Positions 1-12,600 of a stretch of DNA of 64,000 bases are shown here, piece after piece (position 1 is the stretch's first letter; every line of letters begins with the position of its first letter). This DNA is from Paragonimus skrjabini miyazakii (taxonomy: Eukaryota > Platyhelminthes > Trematoda > Plagiorchiida > Troglotrematidae). Where the stretch lies: assembly GCA_014338405.1 (NCBI GenBank), contig JTDE01000149.1:295267-359266 (forward strand). The letters run 5' to 3'. Below the pieces are notes generated by a model. That model was not told where the DNA came from. It made no database searches and saw only the letters and a list, made by a program, of their open reading frames with translations. Made by a program: the position numbers and the translations under genes.

Positions 1-1743
1 GTACGGACGAATGCATTAGATGTGTGATGATAGGTTTACCATGATGGTTCGATTGACTGAACAGCGATCTATCAGTTTCGGAAGAGACCACTAGAATCCG
101 TACACGTTTTGGTTAACTCGTCCATGTTTCAGTTCTCACGTATAAAGTACCCAACACTTCAGGTTATCCAGTAGTTGATCTTCTCTTCATAAACACGAAA
201 TAATAAGCTGTTCGCTGAAAGAAGATCATGGAATGGACAGTTTACTATGTTGATAGAAATGATTTACTTCCAAAAAAAAATAATTTCTAAATTCTGTGAT
301 CATGATTAAATTAAGTGAGAGCCCAGAAATTATGTTTGGTTGGTATATAAGTGGGAGACAACTTGTATTACAAGTTTCCTGGTATATATCCTAGACTACT
401 CCCACAGACAGTTAAATGTACACGTAATGATATGTTGTTTCACTGTACTCTTGCGTGATCTTTGGTTGCAGGCCAATAGCTTTATTGGAGTTCTCACCTG
501 TTCATTCCTAATCATCTCTCCCTAATTTTCTTCGCTTTTTCATCATTCTTTTCTTTTGTACATCTAACAAATTTCCGTCACCGACATCCAAACAGAAACG
601 CACAAACGAATAACTTTTTTCCTGCTGTAATAATACAAGTTACATAAAGTCCTAAGAACCATCGGCCAATCACACCTGTTGTAGCCATACTTTGCTAACA
701 GTGAACACCAGGGACACTTTAAGAGTAACGAAGATCGGCGCTGTCTATGACACAAGCGGGGTGAACAACTCACTTGTGTAGCAGCTGAACCTGTAGAGTG
801 ATATCTTTAGTTAGACGGATGACAGTTGTTGTATCTAGAGCAATTTTGTAAGACGGCGTGTCGAACGTTTTTGAAATCGAAACTCGCTTGCGTCGTATCT
901 GCATGAGTAGTAATGTACCAATACGGCTAACCTACCTAGATGTCTGGCCAGCCACTAAATTCCGGACAGTTCTGACCCACTGAACTGATTCATAGAGTTT
1001 GTGTGCTTGCTATGAACTTCTGGTAGTAGTGACCTTGAGCCAAGCTAGGACTTCCTGTTCGATCGTGCGAGACGTGTACAAGACCTTTTCAGATATGGTA
1101 GAATCTTTGGTTACTATTTCAAAACGATTGTTTTCCTAGTATACTTTGTCGATTTTATTTTTACAAGTGTGCTTCTTCTGCCCACAGTGACCTGTGACTG
1201 GATACTGGACAATAGAAGCATGGTGTTCAGGTCTGCTACAACGCAAAATAGAGCTGAATGCGCCAACGTTTGTGTAGTTAGTGCGACGTGCTGGAATATC
1301 CCCCATCCCGCCTGGGAATTCATAATGTCAGAACTCATAATCTCTTGCTTATTATGTCTATTCCTAACGTCTCATTTCTAACACGAAGAATCCCTTAGAC
1401 CATGTGAACAAGTTACCAATCCGAGGATGATTATTTCAAGTTAGGCGTGTTTGTTTTTCTTGTAATGCTATGTTAACGGTCCGTTTGCGCTGTTCGACGT
1501 ATACTGTAAGCTATTGTTATGTGATTATAGCAGCCGGTAGTTCTTATCTGTTTACCTTAGATTTCATTTGAATTAGCTAACAACACCTGAGCTTCGGTAA
1601 CTGTGTTTTTAATTATCCATGAACTAACAAGTAAACTGACGGTTATATAAGAATGAAGAGTCTGACATTTCCACATAAGTGAAAGCAGGTGGGCCATGGT
1701 TTCATAAATAACGCAAATCAACTCACCGTTGTTGCATTCACAG
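1..1743. other. Intron or 5' flank upstream of the first recognised TRPA1 exon
   Basis: No exon of the channel gene was recognised here, although TRPA1 proteins normally have several more ankyrin repeats before the point where the 1744 exon begins. The short ORFs do not resemble ankyrin repeats. A 70-codon ORF at 1169-1381 follows a plausible acceptor (cccacag) and has a Cys spacing loosely like a PAN/apple domain, but the evidence is too thin to call a gene. Confidence 0.4.
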
Positions 1744-2118
1744 TTTGATCATGGAGCCAACATGTACCATAAAAACGCTTTTGGTGATTCATCAATTCAT
1801 GTGGCAATGTTTCAATCGGCAACCAAATGTGCGCGACTGTTATTCGAGTGTGAAGCGTCAAGAACGTTTCATGATCCGTTGGTTACCCCTACAACAACAG
1901 TTGGACCAAGACTGCTGATAACACCTCCCGCTCCAAAAAGCACCGGGTTACTCGCCCGACTCATCTCAAAAGAAAAAAGAACATCATCTTGCAGTAATCT
2001 GAGTACTATCTCCGGTGCTTCGGACTATGATCCGGGACTGTTGATTAACTTAACGGATTGTGAGGGGTTTTCTCCACTACATATGGCAGTGAGCTCCGGT
2101 AATCTTGAACTAGTCAAG
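1744..2118 (+). CDS. TRPA1: TRPA1 exon: ankyrin repeats plus Ser/Thr/Pro-rich insert
   Basis: Exon of 125 codons, phase 0 at both ends, bounded by acceptor ttcacag and donor gtacgt. It opens within an ankyrin repeat (HGANMYHKNAFGDSSIHVA), then has roughly 60 residues rich in Pro, Thr, Ser and Lys, then a clear repeat core (GFSPLHMAVSSGNLELVK) that continues directly into the next exon as ICLLQRAD. The low-complexity stretch interrupts the ankyrin stack and has no equivalent that I recall in vertebrate TRPA1. An ATG at 1729 lies in frame but before the acceptor, so I read it as intronic; the true start should be in an upstream exon. Confidence 0.85.
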
Positions 2119-5100
2119 GTACGTTAATTTGGTTCATATATCTGTCCCTCACGTTGCCTAACTAACGCTTCATTTAGAATGTATCCAGTCCACAATCAAT
2201 GGTATTTATTTGAACTGTCTTCCAACTTCGGTCTCTCGTCACTTTAAGCTGCAGTCAACCAGAAATTCGACCAGAAATTGTTATATCCCAGCTCGGGTAC
2301 ACTCAACGTTAAATAATACAGCCAACAACAACAATAGAGAGAACACGTGACTGAGGTAAATTACACACTATATTCTGACGCTTATAAGCCGTAGCGTCAT
2401 TCTCAAGTGCGTGGATAAATGAGCCGCTGGTCGATGAAGGGATGACCAATCAGAACTCAGTTTCAGTTTTAACGAGTGTGGGGCACAGGTGGCCGTGACA
2501 TGCATACAACAGAGAGGGTCGCTTGTTGATCTATTAGTGTATCCTTTAGATATACAGTCAAGCTTACCTGGAGTGATCCTTTCTCCGTCTCCTTCAAGTC
2601 TGTCACGAAGCCCTATAGTGTCACTGTTCTAATCTACTCAGCCAATGTGTAGTCATCCTACGCGGAACTTGTCTTACGTCCATATCACATTTTGATGACT
2701 GTTTTCTTAAATACTGTTAATTTGTGACCAGCCGTTAAGTAAATCGGAATAACGATTTCGAATATATTATGCATCCCATAAGAACGTGTGTAGTTCCTTA
2801 AATGTACTAATGTGTTGCCGATTTGTGTGAGATCTGTAAACAATACTATCATGTTGACCGACGCTGGTCTTTATAAAAACAGGCCTGCTGACCAAGTTCA
2901 TGGGGTAGCGAAACGGCAAACCGTTGGTGACACTCGCAATTACATTGTGAGATGAAAATTTTCATTTGCGTTACTTCCTATCCGTTAACAATTTCGAATA
3001 ACATGGTTAGATAAACGTGCAGCTACCTTTTTCATACAAAAGTGTACTATCTGAATAGGATTAACTATCAAACTTGGCTTGAGAATCGTTGAGGAAGTGA
3101 TGTATCCGTAAATAAAACTGAGAAATAGCAGTGTGTTCTCCTGACTAAATTGAAAATGAATTATTTGAATGGTAAATTACATCATCTATTGTTTAGACTA
3201 TTTCGTTGCGTTATATTAAATATACACTGCAATGTTAGGCATAGAACGTTCTCTGTCAATAAAGTAGTAATGTGATAACACGCGCATATACGACACCAAA
3301 CTGTCGTGGGTACCCAACGGATTCCTAATTACGAAATCCTTTCTTTTCTGAAACAAGGAACTTCTATCTTTGAATCGTAGGAGCTTCAACAAGTTGAACT
3401 GTGTTCGATAGTAGTCTGGTAGATAATTTCGTGCACGTTTGTTCTCTTGACCTTATGTTCCAATATCAGTAGACTCCTCGTAATCGGTAACACCGATATC
3501 CTTTGCTAGCTCGGCTATGCAGTCTAATGAATTGAAGTAAGGTCATTGACACGTATAATCAATATCACAATAGACATGGTTACTCAGATGAGTAACGACC
3601 GTTCTGTTGTGTCCACTTCCATAGTTGTGCACTTCCAAAGAAATCGATACATACGATTTAAGCTGGTGTACAGAGGCAATGGTTCTTTTGGTGATGAAGT
3701 CGGCAATCAGGTTTTTTAATAACCTGGAGGGCTGCACAGTACATGTGTATAATGGCCAATCTCAGTCCCCGACTGCACGATGATATGGTACCACCTTCTT
3801 CAAAAACCAGCCGCGTAAAATTTTTATCTTTGGAATAGTTCGTTTTGATAATGTTCTTTTGCTAAGCTCTGCACACTGCTTCATAAAACTCCGACCCTAT
3901 GGTCTGCATCTTAGGAGATACAGTGTCTGACGAGCATACCTTTCTAGCACACAAACTCTAGGCTCGAGGGAGTTCACCTTTGTGCCAAGTCGACGTAAAA
4001 TTGATGATATGTGGCTACAGCTTAGTTCACTTGTGTATCCATAAATAGAAAACCTTATGTCAAGGAAATTGGATAATTTTGAACCTTGAGCCACTGTGGC
4101 AAGGCAGGACAGTATGGTACTGCTTCAGTAATCCTCCTCTCAGGTCATCTTGAACGTCTAACACCGGAGTATAAACCAGATGAGATATCTACAAATCGTT
4201 GATCGTCTTCAAGGACCGGGCAAGTGTTAACACCTGCACGAGCTGAATCCACCAGGTTGATTACCATTGAAAAGCAATTTCTTTGGAGTGGTTGGTTTTA
4301 AAACATTCAAGTTCTTCACAAGAAACAAACGACGCACTGTTTAATGTAATGGGCTTCAATAGCTAATCACAACTAACCAATAACGTACAAACATAAGCAT
4401 AATTCTACTTTAGAAAAACAGCTTTTGAGTCAACATTTTCCGAGCCCAAACAGATGTCTACCATTCGCTATCTCTACAGAGGAACTGCCTCGGAGGCACT
4501 CTACTAGATATCTAAAACCTCAATGTCAGTGTACCGTAATTTGTGAGAAAAGAACAAGTGTTAGCTCTGTCGGTTTTGCACAAGCTTTCCTAAATTTTAC
4601 AAACTTTCCTTATAACCGTTTACAAACAATTCTGAACACAACATAAGTGTTAAAAATTTTGATCTCGATGGGGCCTGCACCTAAGTGATATTTCTTAATT
4701 TTGTACTGTGATGGAGCAATCAGTACCCATGTTTGCCTTTGTCATTTACCTTACGACAGATGCATCTATAGTCTAAATAAACCAGTCATACATTTCAGAT
4801 TATTTCAGACAGGCAAATAACGGAGCCATACATCGCTTCGAACGTGATGAAAGTTCGTAATAAACAGGTGAGAGTCAAAACGATGACTGATTTGTCGGTT
4901 CCGGCAGAATGAAATCATGTATGTGTGACAGAAAGGGAATCGGTATAATTAGTTATACAAGTTGGTATCACAGTAGCTTTGAGAAGGTCAGGTGAACGAG
5001 AATCTTGAGCATGTAACGGTGGTTTGGCATTTGAGTGCTGTACCTATTCGCTCATCGAGCCATGACAAACATATCGATTCGAGATCGGTCGCCATTCACA

Positions 5101-8100
5101 GCTTTGTCTTCGTGAGTTCGCTAGTGTCACAGGTGCTACTGATTTTGGCGGCCGCTCCTGACGAGTACAGATTGAACAGTGTTGTGACCGATAAATACAT
5201 CCTCACTCATGGTCCACAACACTTCATCCGTGAGGTGAATTGTGCAGGTCAGACGCAAACTAAACAAAGTGTTGTTTACACTCGTCAACGATTGGTGGCT
5301 ACCGGCCCAGTCAAATGTACGTTATCCTTACGATTACGTACGGCAAATGAATTGCACTGGATAGTCATTAGGACAAAAAGCCCCCACATAATTTTGAATC
5401 CTCCCCTAGTTACCTATAAGTTTTATAAATAATTTTCATGACTCGTACCGAACATGTGACTGGTGATGGCTACGTAAGGAATCACTACAGGATATTTCAA
5501 CTTATATCGGAATGATTTCATTAACCTTCTTCGTCCTTGGATTCCATACTGTCCGTCAAATGTAAACCTGTGGAAAGTCCACGCAATAAAAATGGGTTTT
5601 CTCTTCCACCTTTCTACCCCCTTAGTACATTTGAGGTTAAGTTAATGGCGTCAGACTTGCAGGCTATTGAAATCGGATCATATCCAACGTTAATCTGCAC
5701 AAGAACTGCTCCTTTTTGTTCGGATTTCTGGTCAGTTGCTTCTGTGTGAAACCCAAAAGTCCGGTGGAAAATAGGGCAGGCTATACTAACCCAATCACGT
5801 CTAGGATCGGTAGATGCGTAGCTTAGACTGTTTTCCTTATCGGTAGGCTAAAAACAAACGATAGTCTGAAAAGGCTCCGTTACTCCAAGAACCAAATAAT
5901 GTTGAAATGTCGACTAGTCACTCTAGTGATTGAATCGACACTATTTGGGCATTACAAGAATGGTTGTCATGTCTTCTGTCAAGGTTACTATTGTACCTGT
6001 CCGTCTCCCATTCCGGTGAACAATCTTCTTTGGTCGCCTTTTAATTTAACTCTATCGTTTCCACTAATAAGGTGTTTCTATGGTTTTTGAAAACTTGAAC
6101 CGTCCGATGATTCTGAACTATGACTTATCTGCCTAGAGCATACTTAGTGCCTGTAACTTAAGTTTTCGAAAATACTCAATATTCCTCTGCAAAAAGCTAG
6201 TGAAAGCTCTGTTCATTCAGTTCACCGTGGTTTTACCCGATCGGGTATATCACACGATAAATGGGTTTTGCAGTTAAGCCAAGCTATAAATGTGTGGTTC
6301 AATCGATTTCTCAACGAAATGTTGTGGGCGAAATCGCAGTCTACGACGAAATTCGTAACACTGGAAACGGCTAATCAATAAGTTCTAGGGAGGCACATCT
6401 GACGAAAAGCAGACTACCGGATTTACCATGATTGCAACAGTATAGGGTTTCATCAGTAGACTTGCACAACACAGCATATAAAAACGTTACAGGGGCTTAC
6501 TTCCGTCCAAGCCCTGTCATCATACCATAACCCAACTGCAAACTCCCATGTTTAATGACTGACATTCAAGCATAAATAATTTTTGCTCCTACCAAACACC
6601 CTATATGGTCATACGACAAAGCGATTGCTTTAACGTCAATGCAAACGTTATCTTACGTGGTTGAAAGTTGATGTGAATTGAATGGTTTCAAGCATTACTG
6701 TTGTCTATCTGACTTAATCTACTCACTGGACTAACGAGTAAGATGATTGACCCAACGTCAGTAAAATTTTTAGGGATAGTGCACTCTGTAACATAGACCT
6801 GTGTCATAGTCATCCAAGTCGAGTTACGCAAATGTTATCTCTATACCAAGAAGATGTTCTTATGATTTTTGGACTCCCTAGCGTAAAGTGAACTAAACTA
6901 ACTGCCAGAAACAACAGTCGTTTAAACTTGATGGGTAATTTTCTAACCTACACAGCAATTTCGCGTTAATTGTGTCAAAATTTTCCTGATCGGCAAAAGC
7001 GTAGGATTCTCTGTTTTTCGTTTGGTTTCGGTGCGTTCAATGAACATGTCTTATAAAACATTCTCGAAACACGTTTACGCACATTATTATAACGCAGTTT
7101 GTTAAACTTTCAACAATATATGATTGTTTTTCCTCCAGATTTGTTTATTACAGAGGGCCGATCTACTGGCCAAAGACTTGACTGGGCAAATTCCGCTTCA
7201 TTTCGCGTGTGCTCGTGGTGACTTGGATTGTGTGAAACTAATGGCAGAGTTTCGCCCGCGGATTAAACCACGTATGATTAGGGAACCAAACAACGACGGA
7301 CGAACACCGATGCATGTGGCAGCAATGCATAACAGCATCGAAGTTATTGATTATTTGGTGTCTCAAGTAAGTTTAAAAGTTCACGTCACTGGCATGTGAG
7401 TTATAAACTAAAGAAGGCAATTTAAATCAAATTATAAAATCATTCTACGCGTTAATGCATGCACGCTGGAACAAGTGATTTTAGAGGTTGTCATATTATA
7501 TATCATATATTACAGACCGGTTATATAGTTATATGAGGATTTATTTAATACCACAAAGACTGCATAAACTGGTTAACGGGCCATGAAAGTGGTAGAAAAT
7601 GAGGGCTATGTATTGAAAAAAGATGGAAGATGAAGTCCAGGGGAGAGATAAAAAAAACATTACATTGTCAAAAGAAGATACTTGCAACTAAGCGTGTCCC
7701 TTAGACCTCAGCAAGAAATTCGGGAACACCTAATTAAAACAAGCTTCAACGTTAGTGCTTTCATACTCTGAAACGAAATCTCATGAGTGAGTAAGCCACT
7801 TCTAGTCTAACCCGACAATCGTAAACTAGACATGATGTAATGAATGGTAGATTAGCGCATGTGAGTTGTATCCAAGCTGATAAGACAGATGAGTAAAGCT
7901 ACAAAGAAACAGATTATTCGTTGGACCTGTGATAGTTCAGTAAATCTGTAAAATGGTAGTAATAATCAATTCAATTTTCACCTAATGAACTTTTCTGTCA
8001 ACATATCACCATGAGAGTAATCGATATTAATTCTAAAATAAACAAGGCATAAATGGTTCGTTACCAATGAAAACAGACAACAGCCAAGTTGAACAACAAT

Positions 8101-9665
8101 CAACCTAGGTACACAGACATTATACCATCGTAAGCTCTGTGCATCAAACTCATGATGATATATTGGACACACAAGAAATATTTAAACTTTATAAAGGCTG
8201 ACAACACGCGATTGAAGTCTGAACAATTATCGCTACAGATTTAGCAGTGCATACAGTATACCGTTGGAAGATCAACACTGACAAATAAAGAAGGCAACAG
8301 AGAAAGTCTATCTATCCGGAGTTCCTAGTCAAAACAACCTCGTGAACAGTTTCCCTTATATTCATATCACAAGTTTCGAATTTTTCGATTGCAACGACTT
8401 ACGCATAGCATACAAACGCATTTGCCGGGTCACCTTGGTACCGTCAGTAGAATGCGATAGTTAACGGACCCTACACACTTTTAAGTCACGTTTGCTTGAT
8501 TTGTTGCCTAAGTCAATTAGGGATATGCCCCATGGTCTTTATTCGCCATTCGAGTTGAATCTTGCCTATGAGCGATGCTTCGCGTCTATGTAGATCATCG
8601 TAGATTAAAATGAACGTTAGTATCGTAGTGACGATTGTGACTGTCATCCGTAACACTGTGGCCTCCTACACAGTTCTATCTGCTTACCTGTGTTGGTATA
8701 TATTAACTTGCCCGTATAGAAAACAATGAGAAGCGTGCAGACACAAATTTTCTTTCTTAATCATTTGCATGAAAAGGTTTTAAACGAGTTAACAACTGGA
8801 TATACTCTGAGTTATAACCCCATTTTACACTTTACAATAATTTTAAAATTATCAATAATCTTCAATGCTTCAAATTTCATTTTCTGATGTTGTCTATAAA
8901 CTTACTGGTAATTCGGTAAATGAATTACGAGCACCAACTGTTAGCCTAACTCAAGACAGGAGAAATTCTTCACTGTTCTACAGCTCCTATCACTTTCATA
9001 TGGACAGCTGAATAGAACTGTTTGTTTGCTGTTTGGATTTCTGAATCGGAAAAGGCAGACTGACCTTATCACATATCAGTCAAATGGACAACAAACAGCT
9101 AGTCTGACGTCGCTAATTTCAGCCTCATCAGCACCCAGAATCTGCACAAGCTGATTAGAGGAAAGTTGATTCTTGTAACAACTCACTGAGTTCCATCCGA
9201 CTCAACTGAGTAAATCGATGAATATTCAATGCAGTGAGAAAGCCGAACTCTCAAATAGTCGGAATGCTTGATCGAATCATACTGGCTCCAAAAAGACCAG
9301 GCAAATTCTGACCGATTTCATAGAGTCACAAGAAATACAATGAAGGATCGAGCGACCCTGATCTTGAAGAATCACACGCTTTTGGTTACTTATTTTTTGT
9401 CGTCCTTCACGAGCCGAGTTGGGTAGTAACCTCTGACTGGAGAACACTGCAGACGGGGATAGCAGAAAGCATAGATTGTAAGCTGACTCAATCACTTCGC
9501 ACATTAGCACCGACCATAAAACATGCAATCTATTGTGGCAGACACATAACTGTGAAAAATCCGAGCTTTGGCTGAACTCGAACCAGTAAAAGAAACAGCA
9601 TGCTCAAGTACAGCAAGCGCACTATCACAGCTAAGCTATGAACCCATGCCAATAGCTTTGAAATT

Positions 9666-9698
<33 letters not shown>

Positions 9699-12600
9699 GA
9701 ATTTCCCAAAAGGATCCATGTGATTGATTGCAAGATTTTTCGAACGGTTTACACTGGGATACATCAACTCCACCGTTGGACAAAGAAAGTGTATTAATAA
9801 TAATTAGTTCGATAGATTGCATATGTAACGGGTAACAAAGTCCAAATGTGAAATTCCCGAGCTCTTGGTATGGTATCGTAGCTCAGATGGTAGATCACTT
9901 GCCATGTGTGAGCCTGCTGTTTCTGATGTTGATTAGAATCCAGCCGAAATCCATATTTTTCACACTTTGGTCTCTTCTAAATCAACTAATTTGTCAAACT
10001 AGTTAATAAAACTAATGTAGGTTTAAGTCGAACACATTCAGATGCAAGGTATAAGATTAGGGTGTGCCGTCATGATGAGCAATAACCGCTGCGGTGAACT
10101 TTAGTAGGTGCGACCTACATAACCCATCAAAATATGGAACAAACTCTCATGAACCCACTTCCTCACTATACCATAGATGTAACCAACCGTTTCGAGTACT
10201 CTCCCTAATCCACAAGCCAAGACATTTTCTGATGCCTCGACCATAGTTGTCACCGCAATTACGTATAGATTTAAATAACAAATTAGAATTTCACTGATAA
10301 GTTTGTGCAGCCATTAGGTAGTTATCCTGTAGATAGCGTAACGAGGAATTTCGTAACGCTGTGAGCTTTCTTTGTAGCTGTTCCGATTTTTGTACTGTTT
10401 ATTTGCACCAGGTGATCGTCTTGGAATGGCAGTTGCATACGACTTGCTTTCACGGGCAGTCTGATGTTTGATAATGTCGGAACTTTTACTATGAAACATC
10501 GTAAAACCGTATTGGCTGCATCTAGATTACAGTATCTTGAGTAATCACAGAAGTTTTTAACCTACTGAGTCAAAACTATCGTTTTCAGGAGCACGATGAG
10601 ATAAAATATGAAACAGGATGTTTGTGTAAATAGCTTTAAACTAGCAAATACTAGCTGGACCACGTAATTTTTTGGTGGGTCGAACAGCACACTGAGTCGT
10701 GTAAACGACGCACATGATGCACGTACCAATAAGATAGGCGATCATGATGCTTATGTTCACAAGCTACAGTGAGCCCCAGTTGACGTTTGATACTCATAGT
10801 ATTGACCGCTATGCACGTGGTACAAAAACTGCTAATTACGTTACGTTTCTACAATGAAGCAGAGTCTGATATGTTCCTTGCTTTTTCGTCGAACTTTACC
10901 GTGGCCAAAGACAACACAGGGAACTATCTCGCAAGGACAGTACGACCTCTGTTCAAACTAAAAATTAATATTGGATGTGCACAATGAACGTTTCGAAATT
11001 GACAAAAACTACATGAGCACTTAACCTCTGAATCTTAAATCCATTCACTTTTCTTCCTTATCTTACATATTCTGTACTGGATGAAACGAAATGATTGGCT
11101 CCCCATGATGTCTCTACCTAGACACATTAAGATTGCCTAACTATATAAATTTGGCGAACACTAGCTAGGTTGAGTAGATAGCCGTGTCTGGTCAGGGTTA
11201 CGCACACAAGACGGGTTTTGATTAATAGTCTTCACGGATAGTTGCTAGTCTGCCTGAGGTTTTCTGAGCCCCACTCTCCATCATCAGCAAGTTCGAGAGC
11301 CCGTAGATGTCACCTGCCTAATCTAACACGTTAGTGTGTGCAAAAAGCTGGTATGCATATTCATCGTCTGCCACTGAGTAGCCCGTTAGTAATAACCATT
11401 TGCTTGATAAAATCAACAACTTTATTCCATAACACTCAACCGCCTTAGAGTGGAGGCACTAGACTCCAATTTCTCTTTTATCAGAGCTCTCCGTTATTGT
11501 ACATCCGCGCCTTAAATGGGAAATGGGCTTAATTTCACGTCTTCCTCAGGCAATCGTATCGACCTTTAAACTAGTGACGTCACATGTGACACGATCAATC
11601 TGCCATATCCAAGCCCTCTGCATTCGCTTCTGAGTATTACTCAGCTCGGTTGATCAGCTCGAGAGGGGTCACATTAACTGACCAATTAACTCCAAACGAC
11701 AGCCTTGTAAAGAAGAATTTCCGGTCAAGTTGAAATTAAAGAAGTCATGAAATTGTAGAAAAATCTGTTGATTACGGGTAGGTAATCGACTAACTGATCG
11801 ATATAACTCAAACATCATATCACCATATCTTCGGTATGCCCTTGACGGCTTAGTAATTACTTCTTGTCCACGATCCGACACAATTTGTTAACCCCTTCGC
11901 TGTGTTTGATAAAGCTTCCAGCTAACTCGAAACCTAGTCATAAAAATTGTTTGTTCCTCAAGCTATTTTTAGGCTCTGCCTTCTCAGTACATTCCATAAA
12001 TTCTATCAGGTAGGTAGAATTGGGAAACTACAACTCATGCAAAACAGGTCACTTATGGATCATGCTGGTGGGATTCACATCTCACGCCATGTCCATGCTC
12101 ATCACTAGAAACAAGGTGTGGTGCATTTATACAGTATCAAGCCAAATGTATTGCCAGCTTAACTGGTTGCAAGTTCGACTAAAGTCAACCACGTCACTGA
12201 TACGTATACGGACACTGATAAAGTCACGTTACAAGAAGACACACATTGCGAGATGCAAGTATTTCCTTTGTTCTCATCTTTCCCCCATATGAAACATTCA
12301 GTTATATAGGCTTAGGGCATGGCGACAGATTTGTGAATTGAACGAACGTAACATAGATTCATAACAGCGCGAGCTAAACCGTTTCTGTGTCAGGACTACG
12401 AAAAGGGTTGCATCAGTACCTTCCTTCAAATGAATCTCAGCGTTTCAGATTAAATCAATATTATGACACAACTTGCTCCGTAGCAATTTGATCATTCATA
12501 TCACGAGTGGTGGGCCATGGTACCAGGAAGGCTTGAAAAAAAACAGGTCTAGATTAGCCAGCTGAACTACGATCGCCTTAACCTTCAACAGATTGCCCTT

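Noticed and set aside
4992..5432. 146-codon ORF as a gene
   Set aside because: No domain, no splice or polyadenylation context; kept only as unassigned intron sequence.
9530..9822. ORFs with YIYIYI runs
   Set aside because: Created by the TA microsatellite.
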